DNA of 36,246 nt, taken from contig JAHBWQ010000017.1 in the NCBI GenBank assembly GCA_019636915.1, positions 1 to 36,246 of the forward strand. Reading direction: 5' to 3'. Below, one piece after another: positions 8,043-16,351 of this stretch (the stretch's first letter is position 1; each line of letters begins with the position of its first letter). Made by a program: the position numbers and the translations under genes. This DNA comes from Nitrospira sp. Lineage in GTDB: Bacteria > Nitrospirota > Nitrospiria > Nitrospirales > Nitrospiraceae. The notes under the pieces were generated by a model that saw nothing but the letters and a program-made list of their open reading frames with translations, made no database searches and was not told the origin of the DNA.

Positions 8043-8133
8043 ATTGTATGTACGTCACAGTCGAACGTGATCGTTGGTCAGAAGGACAGCTCGTCGAGAC
8101 GTTGTCCACCTGCATAAGCCGGTTTTGGTATGA

Positions 8134-8382
8134 GTGAGCGATCACATCTATCTGGTAGTCAACTCTGACCAACTGAAGGGGAACTGGAAGTAGATCAAGG
8201 GGGAGTTGAAAAAGAAGTGGGCGGACCTCACTGATGACGATCTACTATATGGCGAAGGGCACGAAGATAAACTCGACGGCAAGATCCACGAACGGTACGG
8301 GGACAAGCAAGAGGAAGTGAACAAGTGGATTGAGGAGTGGTTCGAACAGCATGACGCCCAGGGGCAACACCGAACAAAGTGA
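8134..8382 (+). pseudogene. Second csbD copy, inactivated by a nonsense codon
   Basis: In one frame the sequence reads NSDQLKGNWK, a TAG stop at 8191-8193, then IKGELKKKWADLTDDDLL, and further on KIHERYGDKQEEVNKW, ending at a TGA at 8380-8382. This is a CsbD protein in which the usual glutamine after GNWK (CAG) has become TAG. The expected ATG before NSDQ is also missing (GTC in its place). The rest of the frame is otherwise intact, so the loss looks recent. Its residues differ clearly from the live copy at 7770, so it is an older paralogue rather than a fresh duplication. Confidence 0.85.
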
Positions 8383-8522
8383 GCCGAAGTGCGGTCATGC
8401 GATCAGATCGAGGGAGCGGTCAGAATGACCCTGACCAACCTCCCTCGCACTCTCGTATTTGGATTCTCTTGGTTTACTGTAAAAGGAACAAATCCCGAGG
8501 TTCCTCATGGAAAGGAAAGCAT

Positions 8523-8606
8523 ATGTGGAAAGGACTGCTGTTATGGCTGCTTGGTGTTCCCGGAGTGGTCGTCGTCTTCCTCTATCTTTTCGGGTTTCTT
8601 CGATGA
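8523..8606 (+). CDS. 27-residue single-span membrane peptide
   Basis: The frame encodes MWKGLLLWLLGVPG followed by a valine/leucine-rich stretch to FLYLFGFLR. Nearly all of it is one hydrophobic helix with basic residues at both ends. A purine-rich AAAGGAAAG lies just upstream of the ATG. Short membrane peptides of this type occur in stress gene neighbourhoods, but I cannot name a family or prove translation. It sits between the dead csbD copy and the convergent kinase gene. Confidence 0.5.
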   Translation: MWKGLLLWLLGVPGVVVVFLYLFGFLR

Positions 8607-8684
8607 CCACAGTGCCGTCCTGTGCGAATGATTCCGGGAGCCGTCTCTGAAGCGGACTGGAAGTGTATCGTGAATGATACTGAC

Positions 8685-10430
8685 TCAGGGTGACTGTGAC
8701 ATGTGAGATTGCGCGAGAATTCCTGAAATGGTCGGCTGGAGATCATGGGAAAGCGAATCTTTTGCCAGGCAAGTGACGGCTCCAACAGCCAACATCCGTG
8801 CGTGAATATCGCGTTCCGTGTTGACCGTGACACCGATCACTTTCATTGCCGGGTTGTGAGCAAGGATTTGTTTTGTCGCTTCGATTCCGTTGAGTCCCGG
8901 CATATTAATATCCATCAGGACTAGGTCTGGGCGTAATGTGGCGGCGAGCTCTACTCCTTGCTTCCCATCCGATGCTTCACCGACCACCGTCACACCCTGT
9001 ATCGTAGACAGGAGCTGACACATCTCCTTCCTGACCAATGTATGGTCGTCGACAATGACCACGCGACAGGTTCCAGACAAGGGGGGAATATTGGACGACG
9101 GCTTTGTGATGTCATCCATCGGACCGTGCGGGTCGGATGAGATATCACTATGGGACCAGGGTACGGAAATCTCAATTTGAGTCCCGGCATCAGCAGAGGA
9201 CTGTACGGAAACGGTCCCATTCAGTCCTTCGATACGTTCGCGAATGCTGAAGAGTCCAAATCCCTTGGTTTCCCCTCCCAAACTCCGTGCATCGAAACCC
9301 ACTCCGCGATCCGCCACTGTGATCCGTAACGTCTGTTCGTTGAGGATATCGAGTGCGACAGTGGCCTCTCCGGTACCGGCGTGCTTCAGCACATTAAACA
9401 AGAGTTCTCGTGCCGATTGAAACAGTAACACAGACTGGTCTTCGGCAAGAATGACGGAGGGGACGGACGATTGCACATGAATCCGCAGTCCATACATGGA
9501 GAAATATTCCGGCAACCACTGGAGGGCAGCCACAAGCCCCTGGGTAAAGAGCACCGTCGGGCTGAGCTGAGCGACGAGCGTTCTACTATAGGTCAGAGCC
9601 TGATCGAGTGAGGATCGCGCTTCACTGATCACCCGGGCGGCGTGGTCTGACGACGGATTGTGGCTGAGTTGGTCGATCTTCAGTTTCGCGACCACCAACA
9701 ACTGAGCAAGATAGTCATGTAATTCCGATGCCAGTTGTTTCCGCTCACGTTGTTCGACTAGCGTCAATTCGGAGACGAGACGGCGCAACCGGACATGCGA
9801 CCGCTCCAGCTGGGTCGTGCGCGTCGCGACGTGACGTTCCAGCATGGCCTCATGTTGTCGAAGACGGAGCTCGACCTGCTTGCGCTCTTCCAGCTCTTGA
9901 GCCAGTTGCTGATTGACCTCTTCGAGCTTGGCGGTTCGCTCGGCAATCCGTCGTTCCAACTCCGCATTCAGGATCACGAGGCTTTGGTGAGCTTGGCGAT
10001 GTTCGGTGCGCAGGTGGTGTTGATCAAGCACGTGGCGGACGGATTGTCCCAGGCGGCCAAGGCGATCCTTCATGAGGTAATCCACCGCGCCCGCGCGGAT
10101 CAGCGCGACAGCCTCTTCTTCACCGATTGATCCGGAGATGATGATGCAAGGGATATCAAGCTGGTGTTCTTGGAGCAGGGTCAAGACGCGCTTCGCACTG
10201 AATTGAGGCATGATGGCATCGGCGGTAATCAAGTCGACCGGTGCCCGAACCTGGCGAAGAAATTCTTCTTCTGTGTCGACACACATCCATGAGGGATCGT
10301 ACCCATGCTTCCTGAGTTCGCGAATGATCAACTCTGCATCGGTTTCGCGATCTTCCACAATGAGAAGTTTGAGCGGGAGAAGCGCCTGCGTTTCCGACGG
10401 GGGCTGTGTCGTGTGACTTCGGTAGGTCAT
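8685..10430 (-). CDS. REC-histidine kinase-REC hybrid sensor protein
   Basis: This is a 581-residue cytosolic protein. It has an N-terminal receiver (about 21-140; LLIVEDRETDAELI, acceptor region ITADAIMP, lysine block DYLMKDRLGRL), a long coiled coil (about 145-220), and a HisKA_3 dimerisation domain with the phospho-histidine in RKQLASELHDYLAQLLVV. A HATPase_c domain follows (VADRGVGFDARSLG, then GFGLFSIRERIEGL), and a C-terminal receiver (about 455-575; VVIVDDHTLVRKE, acceptor DLVLMDINMPGLNG). HisKA_3 kinases normally phosphorylate NarL-type regulators. Here the last receiver resembles a NarL receiver but has no helix-turn-helix. The start ATG overlaps the stop of the receiver gene upstream (ATGA), so it is the third gene of the operon. 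Output probably passes to a separate DNA-binding regulator. Confidence 0.92.
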   Translation of the reverse strand: MTYRSHTTQPPSETQALLPLKLLIVEDRETDAELIIRELRKHGYDPSWMCVDTEEEFLRQVRAPVDLITADAIMPQFSAKRVLTLLQEHQLDIPCIIISGSIGEEEAVALIRAGAVDYLMKDRLGRLGQSVRHVLDQHHLRTEHRQAHQSLVILNAELERRIAERTAKLEEVNQQLAQELEERKQVELRLRQHEAMLERHVATRTTQLERSHVRLRRLVSELTLVEQRERKQLASELHDYLAQLLVVAKLKIDQLSHNPSSDHAARVISEARSSLDQALTYSRTLVAQLSPTVLFTQGLVAALQWLPEYFSMYGLRIHVQSSVPSVILAEDQSVLLFQSARELLFNVLKHAGTGEATVALDILNEQTLRITVADRGVGFDARSLGGETKGFGLFSIRERIEGLNGTVSVQSSADAGTQIEISVPWSHSDISSDPHGPMDDITKPSSNIPPLSGTCRVVIVDDHTLVRKEMCQLLSTIQGVTVVGEASDGKQGVELAATLRPDLVLMDINMPGLNGIEATKQILAHNPAMKVIGVTVNTERDIHARMLAVGAVTCLAKDSLSHDLQPTISGILAQSHMSQSP

Positions 10431-10879
10431 ACCGCGCCAGGCGGCTCATTCAGGAGCAGCCAATACAGGCCGGCCTGTCGAACCGCATCGGTGAATTGTT
10501 GGAAATCCACTGGCTTCACAATATAGCTATTCACACCCAGATCGTAACAGGCTTGGATATCGGGCTCCTCACGGGAGGACGTAAGCACGACGATGGGAAT
10601 GCGGTGCAACTGCTCGTCGGCTCGACATCGTCGGAGCACTTCTATCCCGCTTACCAACGGCAGTTTGAGATCCAATAAGATTACTTTCGGAGGTGCGGAG
10701 GTCGAGCGATCGGCATATCGGCCTGCGGCAAACAGATAATCCAACGCTTCGGCGCCGTCCCTGGCTACAGCTATCCGATTGGTGACGTTGTTCTTCTTGA
10801 GGGCTCGGAGTGTGAGTTCGACGTCGTCGGGATTGTCCTCGACCAAGAGAATATCAGCATGCAAGAAGGCTGTGGTCAT
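10427..10879 (-). CDS. Stand-alone receiver (Rcp1-type response regulator)
   Basis: 150 residues forming a single receiver domain: ILLVEDNPDDVELTLRALKK with the acidic pocket, acceptor aspartate in KVILLDLKLPLVSG, threonine in IPIVVLTSSREEPD, and lysine in NSYIVKPVDFQQF. There is no output domain. The family includes cyanobacterial Rcp1, the partner of phytochrome-type kinases, which agrees with the HisKA kinase encoded just upstream. The start MTTAFLHAD at 10879 is chosen because its ATG overlaps the kinase stop (ATGA at 10876-10879). Its own stop overlaps the next gene in the same way. It probably shuttles phosphate between the two kinases. Confidence 0.93.
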   Translation of the reverse strand: MTTAFLHADILLVEDNPDDVELTLRALKKNNVTNRIAVARDGAEALDYLFAAGRYADRSTSAPPKVILLDLKLPLVSGIEVLRRCRADEQLHRIPIVVLTSSREEPDIQACYDLGVNSYIVKPVDFQQFTDAVRQAGLYWLLLNEPPGAV

Positions 10880-13800
10880 GAGGCACGCTCCAGTGTAAAC
10901 CAAAATGTAGCACCTTCGTTGGGCCGCGCGTCCGCCCAGACACGTCCTCCATGCCGGTGCACGATGCGCTGTACGATCGCCAGTCCGACACCGGTTCCTT
11001 CGAACTCCTCCGCTCGATGGAGGCGTTGAAACACAGTGAACAGTTTATCCGCATATCGCATGTCGAAGCCGACTCCGTTATCTTTCACGAAAATTCGGTA
11101 GAATCTCGTCTGCTGCTCATCGACTTGCCACCCAACTTGGATCGTTGCTATGTCCCGCAACCGAGAGTATTTAAGCGCATTGCCGAGCAGATTGGCAAGG
11201 ACCAGCTTGACGGTGGTTTGATCCCCTCGACACAGCGGCAGGTCGGCAACGTCCCACTCGATCGTTCGCCCCGTTTGCTCTGCGGCCAATTCCTCACGGA
11301 TTTCCTGGACGAGCTCAGTGAGTGAGATCGAACCCACCGCCAAATTCTGGCGTGACAGCCGTGAAAAGGAAAGCAGGTCATCGATCAAGCGGCCCATTTG
11401 ACGGGCACCATTGGAGATGATCGTAAGATAGCGTGAAGCCTCAGGTTCTAATTTCTCGCCATAATCTTCGAGCAGGGCTTGGGCAAATCCCGTCATGGTG
11501 CGAAGCGGTGCGCGGAGATCATGCGACACCGAATAGGAAAAGGCCTCGAGCTCTTTGTTCGCGGCCGCGAGGGCCTCGCTTTTGGATTCGAGCAGCGAGT
11601 TAACTCGCTCAAGCGAGGCTTCTGTGGCTTTTTGAGCCGAAATATCAGTGGTGGTTCCGAACCAGGCATAGGTCTCTCCCGCATTGTCCTGTTGCGGAGT
11701 GGCTCTGGCTAGCTGCCAGTAGTAGGCGCCATCGGCAGCCCTGAGTCGATATTCGGTAATGAAGGGCGATCCTGAAGCAACGGATTCCTTCCATGTTCGG
11801 TCGACTGCCGGAGCATCATCCTGGTGAATCAAGGACAGCCAGCCGCATCCCACATTCTGCTCGAGCGTCGTCCCGGTATAGGACAACCATTGTTCGCTCA
11901 AATAATCGAATGCTCCATCGGATCGGCTTGACCACACAAGTTGCGGAATCTGTGTCGTCAGCGTACGGAAACGCTTCTCACTGATTTTGATGGCCTTCTG
12001 AATTCGTTCGTGCTCGGTGATATCTCGAGATACGGCGAGTATCCGACCGCTTCCATCTTGCACAAGTGTCACGGCCACATCCCACCATCGAGGACTCCCT
12101 TTGGCGGTTGGGCAAAACTCTCGAAAGCTGACGGACTCTCCCGTTCGACATTTGTCGAGCGCTTGCTGGATCATCTCTCGGGCCTCGACAGGCCAGAGTT
12201 GTGTCCAATGTTTCCCTTTCAGCCCTTGGATCTCTTCGATCTCCATCGCGCACATGCCCTGTGTGTTCATATCGAGGAGTTCCCCGTTTGGGCTGAGAAT
12301 TTTTACACAATCGGGGCTGCTCTGGAATAACGCGCGGCCGAACCGTTCGCTCGCTAGGAGGGCTATTTCTGCCCGCTTGCGAATGGAGATGTCCCGTATC
12401 ACTTGTGCGGTGGCCATAATGACACCGGCTTTGTCGCGGACCGCTGACATGCTGATGGACACGTCGATTTGCCGACCAGCCTTGTGTAGTCGCTGGGTTT
12501 CAAGCTGTTCGACGTTTGTGCCACTAAGCGTGCGGTGACGGACATTCTGCTCCTCTTCTCGCAACTTTTCGGGCACCAGCTGGTCAACGGATTGACCGAC
12601 GATCTCCTCGGCGGAATAACCAAAGAGCTTCTCGGCGCCTCGGTTCCACGTCAGAATGGTACCGTCGACGGACTTGGTGATGATGGCGTCCAGACTGTCG
12701 GTGACGATGGCCGCTATGAATGCCTGTGCCTCTTCAGCAAGCTTACGAGTGGTCACGTCAAGCTGGGTGATCACGGCGCCAGATTCAGCCGTTTTCAGAG
12801 GAGATACGGAGATTCGAAACCACCGTTGTTGTGGCAGCGCATGGTATGAATATTCCTGCTCAAACAGGTCGACCTTTCCGTCCAGGACGGCCTCAATACC
12901 GTCCAATGTCTGCCGCACCTCGCTATTGGCGGCGGCGGCTCTTCGAATCACCTCCAGATAGTTGGTGCCGACGCCAAGGAGCTCAGGGTGATACGGCCCG
13001 AGGTTTTGCCTCGCGAAACGTGTCCATGGTTCATTGACTCGAAGGATCACTCCCCGTGCATCGATAACGACGAGTTGAAGGTCAAGTGAATCAAGGATGC
13101 ATCGCGTGAAGGCAGATTGTTCCGCGAGCGCACGTTTGGTCTGATGCAGCTCTGAGATATCGGTAGTGACTTCGACGACTGCTGTGGGGTTCCGATTCTT
13201 TTGCTTCAGTAAGGTCCAGTTGGCAGAGACCGTGATGGCAGTCCCGTCGTGTCGCGTGTGTATGAGTTCTCCGGTCCATTGATTATCACGCAGGAGTGTT
13301 GCCTGAACCTCCTCCGGTGGTTGAGTGAATCGGCTCTTGAGCAGGTCGTGGCTGATGGTCCCAACGGCTTCTTCTTTCGTCCAGCCATATAAGCGTTCAT
13401 ACCCTTTGCTCCATGACAGAATCCGGCCGTTCATATCGCGAGTCATGATGGGAGCTAAATCCAAAAGTTGAGTCTGTTCGGTCAACCGATCGGCTAGTTC
13501 CCCGGTTGTCGTATCTCGAACCAGGCGATAGGTACCAACCACCAACAGCAGCAGCGCCAGGGCTGTGACCCAGATGATGATCCGCAAGGCTTCATCGGCT
13601 GCTTGCTTCTCTTGACCCTCGGCTGACCGGAGAAGTTCACTCTCCCTGTCAAGCATGGCCATGAGATTCAGCTTGATGTCATCCATGAGGATCTTTCCGG
13701 CATTGCTGCGTACGAAATCAATGGTCTCTGTAGAACGGGTCTGTGCCATGTCCAGCGTAGTGCGAAACTCCGCCATTTTTTTCTGGGTCAAGAGTCGCAA

Positions 13801-14136
13801 GGTTTCCAGGTGTCGCTTCCTAGATGCATCCTGGCTGGTCTTCTGTTCGAGCTGTGCCATTACGGAAGGAAGCTTGTCGACCGCGACATGGTAGGGAGCG
13901 AGATAGTGCAGATCATGAGTGAGCAAAAATCCGCGTTGCCCACTCTCCGCATCCAACAAGTAGGATTGGAACGACTGAATCAGTTCAACGACATTGCGGA
14001 TCTCGCGAACTATTTCTCGTTGTTCAGCCTGCTCCCGCTTTCGATCAAGCGTGTACATCACCAGGACCACGAGGACGACCAGTCCCAAGCTGAGGCCGAT
14101 GAGGATCAGTCTCCGTTCGGTTACTGGAATCCTCAT
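10876..14136 (-). CDS. CHASE3-multi-PAS sensor histidine kinase
   Basis: The product is 1086 residues. Two membrane helices (about 10-28 and 185-205) flank a CHASE3-like periplasmic sensor (QSYLLDAESGQRGFLLTHD is typical). About five PAS domains follow, each closed by a PAC-like end such as VVEVTTDISE, AQVIRDISIRKRA and WFGTTTDISAQK. A HisKA domain comes next with the histidine in LEAFSYSVSHDLRAPLRTM. The C-terminal HATPase_c has NLLGNALKYS, VKDNGVGFDMRYADKLF and GTGVGLAIVQRI. The kinase core is of the phytochrome-like type that pairs with Rcp1 receivers. It is the first gene of a three-gene operon joined by ATGA overlaps. The signal sensed is unknown. Confidence 0.93.
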   Translation of the reverse strand: MRIPVTERRLILIGLSLGLVVLVVLVMYTLDRKREQAEQREIVREIRNVVELIQSFQSYLLDAESGQRGFLLTHDLHYLAPYHVAVDKLPSVMAQLEQKTSQDASRKRHLETLRLLTQKKMAEFRTTLDMAQTRSTETIDFVRSNAGKILMDDIKLNLMAMLDRESELLRSAEGQEKQAADEALRIIIWVTALALLLLVVGTYRLVRDTTTGELADRLTEQTQLLDLAPIMTRDMNGRILSWSKGYERLYGWTKEEAVGTISHDLLKSRFTQPPEEVQATLLRDNQWTGELIHTRHDGTAITVSANWTLLKQKNRNPTAVVEVTTDISELHQTKRALAEQSAFTRCILDSLDLQLVVIDARGVILRVNEPWTRFARQNLGPYHPELLGVGTNYLEVIRRAAAANSEVRQTLDGIEAVLDGKVDLFEQEYSYHALPQQRWFRISVSPLKTAESGAVITQLDVTTRKLAEEAQAFIAAIVTDSLDAIITKSVDGTILTWNRGAEKLFGYSAEEIVGQSVDQLVPEKLREEEQNVRHRTLSGTNVEQLETQRLHKAGRQIDVSISMSAVRDKAGVIMATAQVIRDISIRKRAEIALLASERFGRALFQSSPDCVKILSPNGELLDMNTQGMCAMEIEEIQGLKGKHWTQLWPVEAREMIQQALDKCRTGESVSFREFCPTAKGSPRWWDVAVTLVQDGSGRILAVSRDITEHERIQKAIKISEKRFRTLTTQIPQLVWSSRSDGAFDYLSEQWLSYTGTTLEQNVGCGWLSLIHQDDAPAVDRTWKESVASGSPFITEYRLRAADGAYYWQLARATPQQDNAGETYAWFGTTTDISAQKATEASLERVNSLLESKSEALAAANKELEAFSYSVSHDLRAPLRTMTGFAQALLEDYGEKLEPEASRYLTIISNGARQMGRLIDDLLSFSRLSRQNLAVGSISLTELVQEIREELAAEQTGRTIEWDVADLPLCRGDQTTVKLVLANLLGNALKYSRLRDIATIQVGWQVDEQQTRFYRIFVKDNGVGFDMRYADKLFTVFQRLHRAEEFEGTGVGLAIVQRIVHRHGGRVWADARPNEGATFWFTLERAS

Positions 14137-14525
14137 GGAATCGTGCTCTCTATGCTGACGCTCATACCGAGTGTTTCAACGAGGGAAACGTCGAGTATTG
14201 GAATTCGACGAGGGTGTCTAGATGCGGTCAGTCTCCAGAGTGTTGCGTTCCTGCGATATACAGGGGGTGTAGCCTACGCCTTACCCGTCTCGAATTCAAC
14301 CGTGCCACAGCGCCTCTGGGTGACTGCGGCTAGGGTGGCGTGCTCGATGGACTAGGGCATCTGCCAGGCACTCACCGTCTGCCGAATGAGTATACCTATC
14401 GTACGTACGAATGAGGCCGTTACCGTTATTGGAACCATGATCAGTGGGATTGTGCGGAGTTTGAGAAAGAAGAAGAAGCTGATGAGAGGCTCATTGTTTA
14501 CAGGAGATTGGAGGAGGGCCGGAAG
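14137..14525. other. Divergent intergenic region between kinase operon and barrel gene
   Basis: About 390 bases without a convincing gene. It must carry the promoters for the minus-strand kinase operon and the plus-strand barrel gene. One looser CTAG motif copy lies at 14350-14360. Confidence 0.6.
14350..14360 (+). promoter_or_regulatory. Loose CTAG motif copy (GACTAGGGCAT)
   Basis: GACTAGGGCAT matches the RACTAGGGNWT pattern and points toward the barrel gene, about 166 bases upstream of its start. It is weaker than the copies at 7638, 23102 and 23240. Confidence 0.2.
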
Positions 14526-15119
14526 ATGAATGTTATGTGGAATCGTTTCAGTGTGTACGCCGCGGCACTGCTCACGGTCGGATCGTTGTCGCTGGCTGCA
14601 GTCGAAAACGCTAAGGCGGAAAGTCTGTTCGACGACGTGGATGTCGGACTGTTCTCCATCGGCGGCCGTGCGACCTACTTTGACCCGAAAGATGGCGATG
14701 GCCAGTGGTATGGAGGTGCGCAAGTGCGGGTTCATCCGATCCGATATCTGGCCGTGGAGGGATCCGTCGATTATCGCCGAAATGATTTTGGCGACACGCG
14801 AGTCCACTCTTATCCGGTTCAGGGATCATTGATGATTTATCCGTTAGGTCTGAAACGGATTGCTCCGTTCATTCTTGGGGGAGGAGGTTGGTACTTCACC
14901 TCCGTCACGGGTCCGGGGAACTTTGACGATACCCAGCAGAGGTTCGGAGGCCATGTCGGTGGGGGAGTGCAAGTCTTCATCAATCGTCATATTTCTGCCG
15001 ATGCGTCGTACCGACACATCTGGCTGGAAAAAATTGCATCCAAGAATGCGGCACTCGACGATAAACGGTTTAACGATAACGGGCATATGATCACGGTAGG
15101 CCTTAATGTGCACTTCTGA
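14526..15119 (+). CDS. Small outer-membrane beta-barrel protein (OmpA/OMP_b-brl-like)
   Basis: 197 residues. A signal peptide (MNVMWNRFSVYAAALLTVG, cleavage near AKA-ES) is followed by alternating strands such as VGLFSIGGRATYFD, LAVEGSVDYRRND, RIAPFILGGGGWYF, GGGVQVFINRHISADASYR and MITVGLNVHF. The C-terminal phenylalanine and glycine-rich eighth-strand pattern fit an eight-stranded barrel. The ATG at 14526 is preferred because GGAGGAGG lies a few bases upstream; a TTG at 14508 lies within the purine-rich region and gives no signal peptide benefit. It is likely a structural or surface protein of the outer membrane. The next gene encodes another exported protein. Confidence 0.82.
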   Translation: MNVMWNRFSVYAAALLTVGSLSLAAVENAKAESLFDDVDVGLFSIGGRATYFDPKDGDGQWYGGAQVRVHPIRYLAVEGSVDYRRNDFGDTRVHSYPVQGSLMIYPLGLKRIAPFILGGGGWYFTSVTGPGNFDDTQQRFGGHVGGGVQVFINRHISADASYRHIWLEKIASKNAALDDKRFNDNGHMITVGLNVHF

Positions 15120-15122
15120 GCG

Positions 15123-15176
15123 CCTTGTATGAGCACCGATTATGTGCTCTCGACTTGGGCGGGAGTCGAGACAAGG
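15123..15176 (+). ncRNA. Predicted three-way-junction RNA element
   Basis: Three nested perfect helices are visible. The closing stem is CCTTGT (15123-15128) with ACAAGG (15171-15176). Hairpin one is GAGCAC (15131-15136) with GTGCTC (15144-15149). Hairpin two is CTCGACT (15149-15155) with AGTCGAG (15164-15170), sharing one base with hairpin one. The element sits between the barrel stop and the crystallin-like gene. It has no T run. It could be a terminator-like end, a processing site or a leader structure; no known RNA family was recognised. Confidence 0.4.
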
Positions 15177-15216
15177 ATATGTCCCTCATGCAGGTGACGC
15201 ACCCGAGAGAATCGGC

Positions 15217-15627
15217 ATGACACGTGTACTGCGATGGATCAGATTGATCAGCTTGTTGGCGAGCCTCTCTTTTATGGGGGGCCATGCCGGGGAAGCTGGC
15301 GTTTCTCAACAACAGGATAATAACCCGCTCAAGCATGACAATAAGTGCTGGGCGGAAATTTACATGAATGCTGAATTCGATAAGAACGGCCCGCGGCTAT
15401 TGCTCATCGGTCCTCACGAATTAGCGACGCTCAAAGGCCTCAACGATCAAAACTGGGACAATGATATCGAAAGCATCATTGTTGGCCCCGAGGCAATGAT
15501 GACTGTGTACGAGGATCCGGAATTCGCAGGGCGCACGCTCATTCTGGCGCCCAATCAAACCCTGGGTAGTTTGTCAGAGGCTCAGATGAAGAATGACATC
15601 GAGTCGCTCCGACTCTTCTGTAAGTGA
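15217..15627 (+). CDS. Secreted beta/gamma-crystallin-like protein
   Basis: 136 residues with a signal peptide (MTRVLRWIRLISLLASLSF). A single domain follows with two Greek-key motifs: CWAEIYMNAEFDKNG closing with DNDIESIIVG, and MTVYEDPEFAGRTLIL closing with KNDIESLRLF. The Y-x(4)-F-x-x-x-G / Y-x(4)-F-x-G spacing and the paired NDIES segments match microbial beta/gamma-crystallin domains, where the acidic/asparagine pairs bind calcium. Two cysteines (CWAEI and the C-terminal LFCK) could form a disulfide. It is exported, probably periplasmic or surface-associated. The start is the first ATG giving a signal peptide; the ribosome binding site is weak, so translation may be coupled to upstream structure. 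Confidence 0.78.
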   Translation: MTRVLRWIRLISLLASLSFMGGHAGEAGVSQQQDNNPLKHDNKCWAEIYMNAEFDKNGPRLLLIGPHELATLKGLNDQNWDNDIESIIVGPEAMMTVYEDPEFAGRTLILAPNQTLGSLSEAQMKNDIESLRLFCK

Positions 15628-15687
15628 GAGAGACGGCAGTAGCAGTGACGATATACTCACCTTAACCATGCAACCAGGAGGCACACC

Positions 15688-15852
15688 ATGCTGAGTTGGG
15701 CAGTGACGTTTCTCGTTGTGGCCATCATCGCTGGGGTACTCGGATTATCCGGAGTTGCAGGCACTGCGACCAGTATCGCGTATGCCTTGTTTGTCATATT
15801 TGTCCTGCTCGCGTTAGTGGGATTTGTGACAGGGCGCAAACCGATGGCTTGA
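15688..15852 (+). CDS. DUF1328 (YtjA-like) small membrane protein
   Basis: A 54-residue protein, [19 protein letters not shown] followed by the glycine/alanine-rich loop [13 protein letters not shown] and a second helix ending FVTGRKPMA. Two membrane helices with this loop are diagnostic of DUF1328. It is a widespread inner-membrane peptide of unknown function, common beside CsbD and other stress genes. An AGGAGG sits 7 bases before the ATG. It probably follows the crystallin-like gene in one transcript (60 bases between). Confidence 0.85.
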   Translation: MLSWAVTFLVVAIIAGVLGLSGVAGTATSIAYALFVIFVLLALVGFVTGRKPMA

Positions 15853-16351
15853 TGGGATGACCTAGTCGTTGGTCGATGCCCGGGAGATCGGCACATCACC
15901 TTGTGAACACAAACCTGGTGGTGTGCCTCTGAGCCTCAATGTATACTGGTCATTCAGGAGGTCTTGAGCTCCTGACAGCGTGTGAGGAGACGAAGGTGAG
16001 CTCAATTTCGTACCGGCTGGGCTTGTTTGTCATAGAGCACGGAAACGATAGGTGCGTTCTGTCTATTCTAAGAAATAGTCTGATTCAGACGGGAATTTCA
16101 GTCTCAAAACCGTCGGAGCTCCAGTATTTTTGTGTGCTGACTATCAAAATCTTGAATTAATCAGATCCTCCCTCCCCTTCGTACAGCCACGGCGTGTGAA
16201 ATCATGAAGCCCTGCGAGTACGTAGAAAAGCGCGTTCGGCACACTGACCGGTGAGATATTATCGAAGTTAGAGATGTCGGATGGCCTACCGAAAAGGACT
16301 CCGCACAAGAGGGTGGGGAAGTGGCTCTTCTTCCGCTAAGGTGGTTCTGCC
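15853..16351. other. Intergenic region between DUF1328 gene and kinase gene
   Basis: About 500 bases between convergent genes. It contains the long hairpin at 15891-15926. A 73-codon plus-strand frame near 15939-16160 has no ribosome binding site and no recognisable motif. Nothing else is visible. Confidence 0.55.
15891..15926 (+). terminator. Long two-part hairpin after DUF1328
   Basis: GCACATCACC (15891-15900) pairs with GGTGGTGTGC (15917-15926), with one G-U pair. Inside it, TTGTG pairs with CACAA. It lies 39 bases after the stop, between convergent genes. It lacks a T run, so a bidirectional terminator is only an inference. Confidence 0.5.

Noticed and set aside
8191..8382. Restart of the second csbD copy after the TAG stop
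   Set aside because: Only a TTG at about 8206 is available, and it would remove the conserved N-terminal FKGxWxxxKG block.
15939..16160. 73-codon plus-strand frame after DUF1328
   Set aside because: No ribosome binding site or recognisable domain; composition looks random.
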